Shown piece after piece: positions 8,426 through 17,828 of a stretch of DNA of 64,000 bases (the first letter of the stretch is position 1; each line of letters begins with the position of its first letter). The stretch lies in contig NZ_LR214972.1 of NCBI RefSeq assembly GCF_900660515.1, positions 124,001 to 188,000 on the forward strand, given 5' to 3'. Below the pieces are notes generated by a model. That model saw nothing but the letters and a program-made list of their open reading frames with translations, ran no database searches and was not told the origin of the DNA. The stretch is from Mycoplasmopsis bovirhinis. GTDB lineage: Bacteria > Bacillota_I > Bacilli_A > Mycoplasmatales > Metamycoplasmataceae. The position numbers were made by a program, and so were the translations under genes.

Positions 8426-8857
8426 AAAACAACTAAAGTATAAATATTTTTATTAACTAAACATTTGACAAGTTGTTGCTTTATATTTAATATTTCCATA
8501 AAATTTTACTTTTAGATTATTTTAAATATTACAAAAGGAAAAATTTTATCATATAAAATGATTCTAATTCAATTGATTTAATAATATTGGTAGACATAAA
8601 GTAAATTTTAAAAACTTATATTAAATGGAAATGTCAAATGCGAGATATTAACAAAATAGACAAGGAAGAAATATTCGGATTTTGTCCGAATATTTCTTCC
8701 TTGTCTAATTTATCAATTTAGTCTCCAAAGAAAAAATTTTTTGGTGTGTTTTTTGCTGTCTTTTTTACAACAAGTTGCACTTAAATATTAAAAAATAATT
8801 GAAACCAACATTCAAGTGTTAAAAGTTAAAAATGGTTTAAAAAATGTTATTCTACAG
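8426..8857. other. Non-coding stretch with repeat pieces
   Basis: No gene was found in about 430 bp. It contains a half copy of the 5085-5140 repeat (8620-8646), a perfect hairpin (8657-8707), and an AT-rich segment (8770-8835) with GTTGCACTTAAATATT and ATTGAAACCAACATTCAAG, which faintly resembles the ends of IS30-family elements. No transposase is present. Confidence 0.5.
8657..8707. repeat. Perfect 23-bp inverted repeat
   Basis: The arms 8657-8679 and 8685-8707 (starting TAGACAAGG, ending at the loop with ATTCGGA) pair perfectly around TTTTG. Related core sequences occur at 3258-3302 and 44943-44970. No U-tract follows, so it is not a normal terminator. Confidence 0.85.
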
Positions 8858-8889
8858 AAAATTTAAAATAATATTTAAGATATTTTTAA
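8858..8889. repeat. 32-bp direct repeat, right copy
   Basis: Identical to 5050-5081; marks the right boundary of the 3.8-kb protease/lipoprotein cassette. Confidence 0.85.
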
Positions 8890-8919
8890 AAATATAAAAA
8901 CTAGCAGATTTCTGCTAGT
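8890..8919 (-). terminator. Terminator of pnuC
   Basis: An 8-bp stem (8900-8907 with 8912-8919) followed on the minus strand by TTTTTATATTTTT. Confidence 0.8.
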
Positions 8920-8930
8920 AGGCAACTAAT

Positions 8931-10211
8931 TTATCTTTTGGTAAAATATTTTTTAAAATTACTTTGCTCTTGTTTTGTTAAAAGTGCATCAAGTTTCTCG
9001 ATTACTACATTAGAAATTAAAGAATCTTCAAAATAAATAACTTCCTTAGCAAACTTTCTTCAGTTAGTTTTATTTTTATATGCATAGTATGATTCTGAAT
9101 TTGGTAAAATAAAAATATAGTCTAATTTATTTTGCATCGCGAGCGAGATTTTATATCTTAATTTTAAATATTTTCAAGTTAGTTTTTCATAAAATGATTT
9201 TATCTTTATTTCATCTAAAGCTAAAATATCATCTAATAAATAATTATTAAAGACATTATATTTAGTAAATTGCGAAGCTTTAACTAATTTTAATGATTCT
9301 TTTAAGTGTTTTTTATATTCATTTTGGTTTGAATCCTCTAAATCATAAAAATCTGCTTCATAAATTTCAAAATTATGTTTATTAAAAAATTCTTTTAATT
9401 CTAATAAAGCAAATTGGTGGCTAAAGGCAATACTAATTTTTCGTTTATTTGTTGTTATTAAAAATAAATGAAGTGAAATTAGCATATAAATTACATTGAT
9501 TAATAGTGTTGTTATATTAACAAAGCCAATTCCACCAAAAAATGCAAATGAAACAAAGTTTTTAATAATCCAAATAATTCATGAATCTCTAAAGCCCATA
9601 ACCATCATAGTTAATGCTACAATCGATAAAGCACTAATTAATGAAATTAAAATATTACCAGCCGTAAAATATTTAAAATTATTTCCATATACTTCAATAC
9701 CATCTTTACCCAATAAATTTAATACAAATTTATTAACTAAAGGATTAGCATAATAAAAACTAATTGTTAATAAAACTGTTAAAAATCCAAAAAAACTTGT
9801 TGAATAAATATTTGAGCGAAATGATTCAAATAAGTTATTTGAATTTTTAATCCTGGTTGTTTTATATCAAGTTAAAAACATGATTGGAATATAAATCACA
9901 AAATTAATAAATCCATCAATTGCTAAACCAAAAGAAAAAGCAAATAAGGCATATAATATTGCATTTGAAATACCTAAAATATAAGCTATATTCTTATGCA
10001 TTGCAAAAAAGACAACTGATAAAACTCCTAAAATTGCGGATAAAGAAATACTAATTCCAATTATTTTTTGCCAAGTTGAAATTTCACCAGTTCAAATTCA
10101 TGATTTGTAGTCAAATGAATATAAGGTATTAATAATTAAAATTAACATGAATAAGACTAAAAATAATTTTTGATAATATTTTTGGAATCATAGTAGAATT
10201 GTTTTATTCAT
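8931..10211 (-). CDS. pnuC: PnuC-family nicotinamide riboside transporter with C-terminal domain
   Basis: 426 aa. The N-terminal half has about seven membrane segments. FVIYIPIMFLTWYKTT fits the PnuC region where an aromatic/Trp pair binds the nicotinamide moiety, and several membrane Trp (TGA codons) fit the family. PnuC imports nicotinamide riboside or mononucleotide for NAD synthesis. From about residue 240 a soluble domain of roughly 185 residues follows, beginning NKRKISIAFSHQFALLEL and rich in charged helices; ordinary PnuC proteins end after the membrane part. Its function is not known; coupling to phosphorylation of the imported substrate is one possibility. There is no Shine-Dalgarno; a TATAAT lies 7 nt before ATG 10211. 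A nicotinamidase-like gene is at 43358. Confidence 0.7.
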
Positions 10212-10218
10212 AAATAAA

Positions 10219-10224
10219 ATTATA
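10219..10224 (-). promoter_or_regulatory. pnuC -10 box, leaderless type
   Basis: TATAAT on the minus strand (10224-10219), with 7 nt to the ATG at 10211. Confidence 0.5.
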
Positions 10225-10256
10225 TACCATTTTACAATTTTATGGTAATATTATTA

Positions 10257-10546
10257 AGTATCAGCTGATAGCTGCTTTTTTAAAGTAGAGGAAAGTCCGT
10301 GCTAGCACCAGCTGCGATGCTGGTAGTGTTCATGTTAAGCCTAAGAAGCTTAAGTTTAAAACGACTAGTGCCACAGAGACGAGAATTGTGAAACGGGTAA
10401 ACTCCATGAGCTAGAAACCCAAATTTGGTAGGGGAACTTCGAATAGAAAATGAACAATTTCGAAGAATATCAAGTTATTTTAAATCAAGATATTAGATAA
10501 ATTATCAGCACATTTTTAATGTACAGAACACGGCTTATCGATACAG
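10257..10546 (+). ncRNA. rnpB: RNase P RNA
   Basis: The RNA subunit of RNase P, which cuts 5' leaders from pre-tRNA. Diagnostic conserved blocks are GAGGAAAGTCCGTGCT near the 5' end, GAAACGGGTAAACTCC in the middle, and ACAGAACACGGCTTAT at the 3' end. The P1 helix forms from GTATC near 10258 and GATAC near 10540. A TAATAT-type -10 box at 10246-10251 precedes it. The ends are approximate to a few bases. Confidence 0.95.
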
Positions 10547-10547
10547 A

Positions 10548-10580
10548 AGAAAATATTTTTAAATATTTTCTTTTTTTATT
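10548..10580 (+). terminator. rnpB terminator
   Basis: An 11-bp AT-rich stem (AGAAAATATTT pairing with AAATATTTTCT) followed by a T7 run. Confidence 0.85.
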
Positions 10581-10644
10581 TTTAAGATAAAGAAAATGTA
10601 TTAAAATATTCCCAAAATATTTGAAAAAAATACTGCGGAGGGAA

Positions 10645-12462
10645 ATGGAACATATTCAAAATTTTTTCAAATTTAAAAACCTTAAAAATATTTTTATGAT
10701 AACTATTGCAGTTATATTTGCAGCAATAATTTCCTTAATTATAGGACTTAAACTTAGCTTTCCATATCGGCCATCATTTTTTAATTATAAATCTTATGTT
10801 TCAAAAGCAAATGAAGATCGAATTAACCAAACTTTTGATTATAAGGAATTTAATGAAATTGACGAATTTACTGTGGCACTAAATAACAATAAAGCAATTG
10901 CTGGAATCGGGAGTGATTTTCAAGTTGTTGATTTAATTAAACGGGGTTTTATTCAAAAAATTAATTTTGAAAAATTACTGGATTTAAAAGAACCAATTAA
11001 AACTAAAGATGAATTAAAAGCAATTTTGCAAAAAATTTATACACCAACAGTTTTTAAACATTTAGAAAGTTATGATGTTGAATTAACCACAGATGCAAAT
11101 GGTAATGTATACAATGAGCCTTTGCACATTTGGGAATATTTTGTGCCTTACTTTCACCAAGATGGTGTTGTGGCAATTAACCCACTTAAGAATACTAAAA
11201 CTCCAATTGACGATTTTCATCAAAAATTAAAAGATAATTACAAGGAGCTAAGTAAAACAACTACTATTACTAATTTTACTAAACAAACTAAATATAATTC
11301 ACTTATTAATATTTTAAATACAACTCATAAAAATGGTTATGAAAACTTATTAATCACTGATGCTGTGCGGGTGAATATGCTTTATGGTTCTCCCTACAAT
11401 GTACAAAATAATAAACTTAAATCAAATTATGGACAAATTACCACCAACGAAAATTACCAAGAAATTGTTAATAGTTTTTTAAACTTAATTAAACTTGCAA
11501 CTAATCATTCAATTGAAAGTAAAATCTTTTCATTTAATGGAGATGGTTTAGAAGTTTTACGAACTTTGTTAGACGTTTCAATTAATGATGTTAATGCAGC
11601 TTTAATGTTTAATGGTGATGCTTTAGATGCATATTATTCAGAAGATAATGAATTACAAACAATTAATAAAGAAGGCAAAAGCATCCCAATACCAAATGGA
11701 ACAATTGAAGTAATTAAATTCCATGAAAATATTTTATTAGTTGATGGTTTAGTTGTAGCTAATAAAATAACTAAACAAACTGAAGATATTTTATACAAAA
11801 CATTGCGTGAAAGCATTTATGCTAATATTGAAGCTCCTTATAAATCTAATGGAGCAACTACCATTATACGTAATATATATGATGAATATTTGAATGTAGC
11901 TTTTAGAGATAAATTTATTAATGCCTTTAATTCATTAAATTTACCTAATTCACATAGTGAAACAGCTTTTAATGAATTTAAAACAAAACTAATTGAATTA
12001 TATGCTTCAAATCTTAATAAAGAACTTGATGATACTAATTTAACTAAATTTAATGATTTTGTTGCCAAGAAACTTACAGATGATCCTAATTATAAAACAA
12101 TCTTTCAAGCGTTAGTTAAATTAGAAGAAAATCATACACAAGAAGATTTAATTGCTAAAGTTGCTTTTGGATTTTCTCATATTGATTTTGATAGCGAAGC
12201 TTTTAGTCAGTTATTATTAGAAAAATATCAAAACCTTGAAAACTTTGCTTTTGTTAACTATACACCAAGCAACATAGCTGAATATGAACTTGTTAGACGT
12301 AATTACTTTGTTAAAGATGATAACACTTATGATGAAAAAGCAATTAATATTTATGAAGTAAAAGACCAAGAAGGTGTTATTTCTCATAAACGAATTTCGG
12401 GAGTAAGTGAAAAACTTAATTCACTATTAAATACTTATTATTACCTTAAAATTAAGCATTAA
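10645..12462 (+). CDS. Membrane-anchored PotD-like substrate-binding protein
   Basis: 605 aa from ATG 10645, which has GGAGGG just upstream (a TTG eight codons earlier is less likely). One N-terminal membrane segment (about 18-38) is followed by a type-2 periplasmic-binding fold. Matches to PotD-like polyamine-binding proteins are FTVALNNNKAIAGIGSDFQ, WEYFVPYFHQDGVVAINP, and LLITDAVRVNMLYGSPYN. It is much longer than free-standing PotD (about 350 aa). No potABC genes are adjacent, so it is either an orphan receptor or works with a transporter encoded elsewhere. Unusually for this genome it has no TGA codon. Function beyond polyamine-type binding is an inference. Confidence 0.65.
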   Translation: MEHIQNFFKFKNLKNIFMITIAVIFAAIISLIIGLKLSFPYRPSFFNYKSYVSKANEDRINQTFDYKEFNEIDEFTVALNNNKAIAGIGSDFQVVDLIKRGFIQKINFEKLLDLKEPIKTKDELKAILQKIYTPTVFKHLESYDVELTTDANGNVYNEPLHIWEYFVPYFHQDGVVAINPLKNTKTPIDDFHQKLKDNYKELSKTTTITNFTKQTKYNSLINILNTTHKNGYENLLITDAVRVNMLYGSPYNVQNNKLKSNYGQITTNENYQEIVNSFLNLIKLATNHSIESKIFSFNGDGLEVLRTLLDVSINDVNAALMFNGDALDAYYSEDNELQTINKEGKSIPIPNGTIEVIKFHENILLVDGLVVANKITKQTEDILYKTLRESIYANIEAPYKSNGATTIIRNIYDEYLNVAFRDKFINAFNSLNLPNSHSETAFNEFKTKLIELYASNLNKELDDTNLTKFNDFVAKKLTDDPNYKTIFQALVKLEENHTQEDLIAKVAFGFSHIDFDSEAFSQLLLEKYQNLENFAFVNYTPSNIAEYELVRRNYFVKDDNTYDEKAINIYEVKDQEGVISHKRISGVSEKLNSLLNTYYYLKIKH

Positions 12463-12499
12463 AAAAGTACTAGTTGTTTATTTGCAACTAGTACTTTTT
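12462..12499. terminator. Bidirectional terminator
   Basis: A 15-bp stem (12462-12476 with 12485-12499). The last codons of the deoxynucleoside kinase on the opposite strand lie inside it. Confidence 0.9.
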
Positions 12500-13155
12500 G
12501 TTCTTTGGGTAAATTTATAATTATCAATATATTCTTTAACTTGATCAAAAACATCTAAATCACTCTTAAAATCTGTTTGGATGATTTTATAAGGGATTTT
12601 ATAAAATTCACAAAGTTTGATAAATAATGGTTTATATAACTCATGCAGTCTTTGAAAATAAGCTTCATTTGCATCAAAATTTTCCACTTCTACTTTGCGC
12701 CCACGTTTCAAAATTCTTTCTTTTATTATCTCAAAGTTTGCATCTAAATAAATTGCTAAATCAGGATTTAAATTAACATCAACAATATATTTAAACATTG
12801 CATCAAACGCCTTTAAATACTTTGGGTCTTTTTTCTCCAATGTAATGACTGCAAAAATATAATGTTCAATATTAAAACGATCCAAAAACATAAAGCCATT
12901 TTCATGATCTTTAAATTTTTCTAAGAATTTTTGCTCTTCTTTAAGAAATGATTCAGTTAATGATTCTATAATATAAGATTGAAAGGCAATATCAATATTA
13001 GGTTCTTTTTCATACAATCATTTTAAAAAACAGTTAAAAACTGGATCATCATTATCAAATTCTTCAACTAAAATAGAATTTGCATAATAATGATTTAATT
13101 CTTTTGATAAAGTGCTTTTACCACATCCAATCATGCCACTAATTGCAACTACCAT
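12478..13155 (-). CDS. Deoxynucleoside kinase, copy 1
   Basis: 225 aa. Transfers phosphate from NTP to a deoxynucleoside, probably deoxyadenosine/deoxyguanosine, as in mycoplasma dAK/dGK enzymes. Motifs: P-loop SGMIGCGKSTL at the N-terminus, DRFNIEHYIFA (the DR[SF] substrate/phosphate motif) near 95, and the lid RGRKVEVENF near 165. The start at 13155 was chosen because it includes the P-loop; an in-frame TGA (Trp in FLKWLYEK) must be read through. It sits 3 nt after its paralogue, so the two are co-transcribed. The stop is within the shared terminator stem. Confidence 0.9.
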
Positions 13156-13158
13156 ACT

Positions 13159-13821
13159 TTACCTTCTTATATTTCCTTGATCAAAAGCTTCGATAATTTC
13201 TAAGGCTTTTTGGAATACTTGCTCTTCATTTAAATTATCAGTATTAATTACAACATAATTTAAATTATATTTTTTAGCTTGTTTTTCAAAAAGATCCTTA
13301 TAAACTTGATAAAGTGTCTGGAAATACCCTTTGTTAGCTTGGTAATTATCAATTTCAACAGCTCTTCCACGTTCAAATAAACGCTTTTCAAATGTCTCAT
13401 AGCTCATATCTAAATAAATCGCTAAATCAGGTGTTTCTTGGTCTGTAATTAAATTTTCAAATAATGCATCATACCCTTTAAGATAAAGCTCGCCTTTTGG
13501 TCTTAAATTAACATTTGCAAAAATATAATGCTCAATGCTAAAACGATCCAAAAAGATATGATCTTTTTGGAAATCTTTGTTCATTTTCCGAAATTTTTGA
13601 ATCAATTCATTTAATTTAGTTGTATGGTTTTCAACAACATAAGTTTGAAAACCCATAGTTAAATTTGGTTGTTTTTGGTACAACCATTCTAAAAATTGGT
13701 TAAAAACAACATTATTTTCATCATATTCTTCTAGCATTAATGATGAAGTATAATGTTTATATAATTTAGTAGTTAAGGTACTTTTACCGCTACTAATCAT
13801 CCCGCTAATTCCTATTAACAT
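13159..13821 (-). CDS. Deoxynucleoside kinase, copy 2
   Basis: 220 aa, paralogue of the gene that follows it. P-loop SGMISSGKSTL (about 5-15), VVENHTTKLN substrate region, DRFSIEHYIFA (near 92) and lid RGRAVEIDNY (near 160). ATG 13821 has AAAGG upstream. Tandem copies often split deoxyadenosine/deoxyguanosine or cytidine preference, but specificity is not readable here. Together with tdk, divergently transcribed, it supplies deoxynucleotides from imported deoxynucleosides. Confidence 0.9.
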   Translation of the reverse strand: MLIGISGMISSGKSTLTTKLYKHYTSSLMLEEYDENNVVFNQFLEWLYQKQPNLTMGFQTYVVENHTTKLNELIQKFRKMNKDFQKDHIFLDRFSIEHYIFANVNLRPKGELYLKGYDALFENLITDQETPDLAIYLDMSYETFEKRLFERGRAVEIDNYQANKGYFQTLYQVYKDLFEKQAKKYNLNYVVINTDNLNEEQVFQKALEIIEAFDQGNIRR

Positions 13822-13948
13822 AGTATTATTTACCTTTCTAAAATTTTATCTTGCTAAGTTTGAATTTTAACAAAAAAAATCAGAAATAAAATTTTTTCCA
13901 CAAATTTCCATATTAGTTTTAATTATCTCTAATTTTTTAAAAATCTAT

Positions 13949-13977
13949 TTGACTTTTTTTATTTTTTGGTTTAAAAT
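13949..13977 (+). promoter_or_regulatory. tdk promoter
   Basis: TTGACT at 13949-13954 and TAAAAT at 13972-13977, separated by 17 bp; tdk starts 34 nt downstream behind AAAGGA. Confidence 0.6.
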
Positions 13978-14010
13978 TTTAATTTATCACAACACCAAGA
14001 AAGGAAAGCT

Positions 14011-14589
14011 ATGAGATTAAAAAAACCCGAAGGAACCTTAGAACTAATTACTGGTCCAATGTTCTCTGGTAAAACAGAAGAATTACTCAAACGTATTAAA
14101 ATTTTAGAAATAGCTGAAATTAAAACCTTAGTATTTAAGCCATCTTTTGACACTCGCTTTGATGCTCAAAAAGTTGTCAGTCGAACAGGGGCACAAGTTA
14201 ATGCTATTGTAATTAAAGAAGCAAAAGAAATTTTAAACTATTGAAATAAAGATTGTAAAAGTGTTGCAATTGATGAAATTAATTTCCTAGATGAAGGAAT
14301 TTTTGAGGTTATTGACCATCTTGTATTAAATGGAGTTAGAGTTATAGCCAGTGGACTAGATATGGATTTTTTACGTAGACCTTTTGGAGTAACTCCAGGA
14401 CTTTTAGCAATTGCTGACGAAGTTAAAAAACTAAAAGCAGTATGTTTGGTATGTAAATCAGATGCTGCTTTTAGTTTTCGCAAAGAAGATAGTCAAGAAT
14501 TAAATATGCTTGGAGATTTAGAATATGAAGCAAGATGTCGTAAATGTCATATTCTTGGTCAAAAAGCTAAAAAACGTCATAAAGTATAA
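14011..14589 (+). CDS. tdk: Thymidine kinase
   Basis: 192 aa, type II thymidine kinase, converting thymidine to dTMP. Walker A GPMFSGKTEELLKR is at about 14-27, the Walker B/catalytic segment DEINFLDE near 88, the lid/substrate region GLDMDFLRRPFG near 113, and a zinc-binding quartet CLVC…CRKC in the C-terminal domain. One Trp is TGA (YWNKDC). It starts at ATG 14011 with AAAGGA upstream, is divergent from the deoxynucleoside kinases, and is followed 50 nt later by the pgi-like gene. Confidence 0.96.
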
Positions 14590-14638
14590 TATAATTTTTT
14601 ATATAATATAAACTATATAAATAATTATAGGTTATCAA

Positions 14639-15928
14639 ATGAAAATAAAAATAGATATCACAAGTGCTTTAAGAAGACCTTTAAGGGATTTAGAGTATTT
14701 AGAAACAAAAATACTCAAAATTCACAATGATCTAAAAAAACAAAGCTTAGCAAAAAAAGATTCTTTAGCTTGAATCACTTATCCAAGCAATTATGATAAA
14801 GAAACATTTTTAGCAATGCATAATAAAGCTAAAGAGTGAAAATATAATGGTGTTAAAAAAGTAGTTGTAATTGCTGCTGGTGGAACTTATTTAGGAATTA
14901 GGGCTGGTTATGAATTTATTTATAGCAAATACACTAATAATGAACCAGATTTAGAACTAATTTTTGCCTCTAATGATCTATCTGCTGATGAATTAGTTTA
15001 CAAACTTAATTTAGTTAGTGATACTAAATTTGCTATTTTAGTAATTTCAAATTCAGGTAATACAATCGAAACTTTAATTACCTTTAAAGAGTTTCATAAT
15101 TTACTAACAAAAAAAGAACTAGAAAATACTAACTCTTATATTATCGTAGTTTCACAAGACAACCAAGGTAGTTTGTTGCAATATGCTAAAAAACATAATT
15201 ATAAATATTTTTTAGTACCCAAAAATTCACCAAGTCACTACTCAATTTTAACGCCCTTAGGTCTATTTGCTTTTATGTGTGCTGGAATTGACGTTGCAGC
15301 AATGCTTAAAGCTGCAACTAAAATGCAAGAAGAATTAGATAATTTACAAGCAACTAAAAACTTTGCTTATTTATATGCTGCAACAAGACATTATTTAAAC
15401 CAAGAAAAAGCTTTTGCAATTGAGAAACTAATTTATCATGAACCAAGGCTTAAAGCCTTTAGTTTGTGGTGAAAGCAATTAGTAGCTAATTCAGAAGGAA
15501 AAGAAGGCAAGGGGATTTGACCAAGTATTGAAGCTTATAATGATCAAAAATTAGAAAATATCAATAATAATACTACTTTAGCTTTTAAAACAATGTTACT
15601 TTGCTTAAATCCTTTAAAAAATTTAAAACTAAACTCAAATCATAAAGAATATGATTTATTAAATTATTTAGATCAACAAGATCAAAAGATTGCTTTAAAT
15701 CCTTCTTATGATCTTGTTGAATATAATTATAAATCTAAACATGAAGATCCTATTATCTTAATTAAATTTGATGCTTATGACGAAAGTTCGCTTGGTGCTT
15801 TATTTACTTTCTTTCATAATGCAATGTTAATGAGTACATATTTGTTGAATCTTGAACCATTTGAACAACCAGCTTTAGATGTTTATAAAAATAATATTCT
15901 TAATACTTTAACAAAAACTAATAAATAA
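14639..15928 (+). CDS. Glucose-6-phosphate isomerase homologue lacking catalytic residues
   Basis: 429 aa, a double SIS-domain protein clearly descended from PGI: ISNSGNTIETL (sugar-phosphate loop, usually SKSGTT), SEGKEGKGIWPS (with the catalytic Glu), and a C-terminal PFEQPALDVYKNN (the Lys of PFDQPGVE.YK kept). The usual GGR[FY]S becomes SPSHYS, so the active-site Arg is gone, and the H(S)LGQ region with the ring-opening His is replaced by QKLENINNN. Either the enzyme has very low activity, has changed function, or is decaying, although its frame is intact with several TGA-Trp. This fits a species that does not depend on glycolysis from glucose. Confidence 0.75.
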
Positions 15929-15931
15929 GTA

Positions 15932-15961
15932 AAAAAGACAAATTTTAAAGTTTGTCTTTTT
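15932..15961. terminator. Bidirectional terminator
   Basis: An 11-bp stem (15932-15942 with 15951-15961) between the convergent pgi-like gene and the EndA-type nuclease gene. Confidence 0.9.
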
Positions 15962-15968
15962 GTTTAAG

Positions 15969-17726
15969 TTATTTGGAACTAATGTCAATTAAAACGCCTT
16001 TGTTAGTAAATGGAGTTGTATCATCACCGGTAATTTTTAAAATTAAATCTGGATAATCAATAAAAGGATTACGGTTGTTTTGATATTTATATGTTTCATT
16101 GTTGCGAACTACGTCAAATTTTGAAACATAGTCATTGATATCTCATTGTAAGTAGTAATTAAAATAAGTTTGTTTAAGATATAACGTAGTATTTGAATAT
16201 TGATTTAAAAAGATATGGTTTTGAGTACCAACTAGTTTATCTTTATGAGTAATCATAAAGTAAAAATAAGCCCTAGCAATATCTCCTTTAAAAGCATCTA
16301 CTGGCTCAAAAACAATATTAGATTCTTGGTCTGTTCCTAATTTAGCTCCATTTTGTGTAGTAGTTCGAGTTGTAACAACATTGCCATGAGGATAATTAGC
16401 TCTTAAAGCATTAACCCTAATATCCGAAGGTCACACAAAATGCGCATCATGCACTGTTGGTGTTGCTTTATTAAATCATGATTGTGGAATTAAATGCTCA
16501 CGGTTCATACCTTGACCTTCATTACTTGCACTTGAACCTGCACTTGAACTATAAGTAGTATATTCGTAAGGATCAGATCCATTAGGATTTTCTGAATATA
16601 TGTCTAAAATAGAGTTATTATTTTCATAAAATGCATCTTTAAAAGCTGCATACTGATCATAAAATCCCTTTAGTCCATCATAGTTTTTAGAAGCTAAGGT
16701 GCTTAGATTTCGAGTTTGCAATTGTACTAAAGCAGTTAATAATTCTTCTCCACTTTTTCCTTCTAATGAAGCGTAATAATTATTAGATGGATCATAAACT
16801 AAGTTATATTTACTAAGGTTATCATTATGTTTAGCTAATAACTCTTCTTTTGATAAAGTTTGTGTTTGAGCAATATTATTAGAATTTTGATTTTCCTGTT
16901 TTGTTGGTGGGTTTTGATTTTGATCTTTGTAATTATTAGCAGTTTTAGCAACCGGGATAATAATAGTATCTCGATACTCTTTTCCGTCATAACTATAAGT
17001 AATTTTTAATTCTCTTGTAGTTTCGTTAAATTCTGCATAAAATCTACGGTCTTTTTTAGGAACTGTTCCTTTTAATTTTTTATAATCAAAACCGTCTTTA
17101 AGTTTTAAAATAGCTGTCTCGGGTTTTCCTCCTGAACCAGCAATTGAAAGGTAGTAATTTTGTTCTGTATTCGAATTAGGTCCATAATTTTGCATTTCTT
17201 TTAAAACTTTATCAGTTTTTTGTTTATTTTTGTACTCTTCAAGTAATTTATCAAAAGTTGCTCCAATATCATCTGTTTCTCAAAGTTGATACATATTTAA
17301 ACTAGTTACATCTTTGTTTTGGTCTTGGTTTGAAGGCGTTTTAGGTTCTTCTTGTTTTGGCTCAGTGGTTGTATTTGCTTTTGCTTTTTTAAGCTCAGTT
17401 ATTTTAGCAACTAATTTATCTAATAATGTTTTTTCATCTGTTAAATTAGCTTTAGCACCTTCACTCAAAGCATTATAGGCATTTAAAGCATTATTAACAT
17501 TTGTTTCATCATTTTCTCTAATAGTTGTTTCAGTTTTATTTAAAACTTCATTATAAGTAGTTTTATAACTGTTAGCCTCAGTTATATTTGGATCAACTTT
17601 AATAGGTGTAGGCTCGGGTTTCTCAGTTTCTTTCTTTGTGCAACTTAAAGCAAATAAGGGTAATGCTGTAAGACTTAAAAGGCTAAAGGTTAATTTCTTG
17701 GTTAGTTTTGTAATTTTGGTCTTCAT
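15969..17726 (-). CDS. Endonuclease I (EndA/NucM)-family surface lipoprotein
   Basis: 585 aa. Lipoprotein signal peptide with lipobox ALSC (Cys about 29), then a Pro/Glu linker. Next comes a helical module (about 45-105) shared with the large lipoprotein at 29776, then a Gln/Asn-rich linker. From about 380 the C-terminal domain matches endonuclease I: MNREHLIPQSWF (catalytic His region), HDAHFVWPSD, and VNALRANYPHGNV. It should degrade extracellular DNA or RNA at the cell surface and supply precursors. Several TGA-Trp must be read through. It is monocistronic, adjacent to the DHH operon and part of the scavenging island. Confidence 0.85.
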
Positions 17727-17777
17727 ATTAATATTTTAACATTATTTACCATTATATTATGCAGATATTTATAAAAA

Positions 17778-17810
17778 AACTTAAACAAAGTTTTAAAACG
17801 TGTTTAAGTT
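17778..17810 (-). terminator. Terminator of the DHH operon
   Basis: A 10-bp stem (17778-17787 with 17801-17810), followed on the minus strand by T7. Confidence 0.8.
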
Positions 17811-17828
17811 ACTTAATTAATAAAATTA

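Noticed and set aside
8657-8707. Hairpin considered as a transcription terminator
   Set aside because: No T-run on either side, and a good terminator for the upstream operon already exists at 8393-8425.
10257-10546. Possible tmRNA or CRISPR-like repeat region
   Set aside because: Conserved GAGGAAAGTCC and ACAGAACACGGCTTA blocks identify RNase P RNA.
14640-15930. pgi as a pseudogene broken into several frames
   Set aside because: The apparent breaks are TGA codons read as Trp; the frame is continuous, only the motifs are degenerate.
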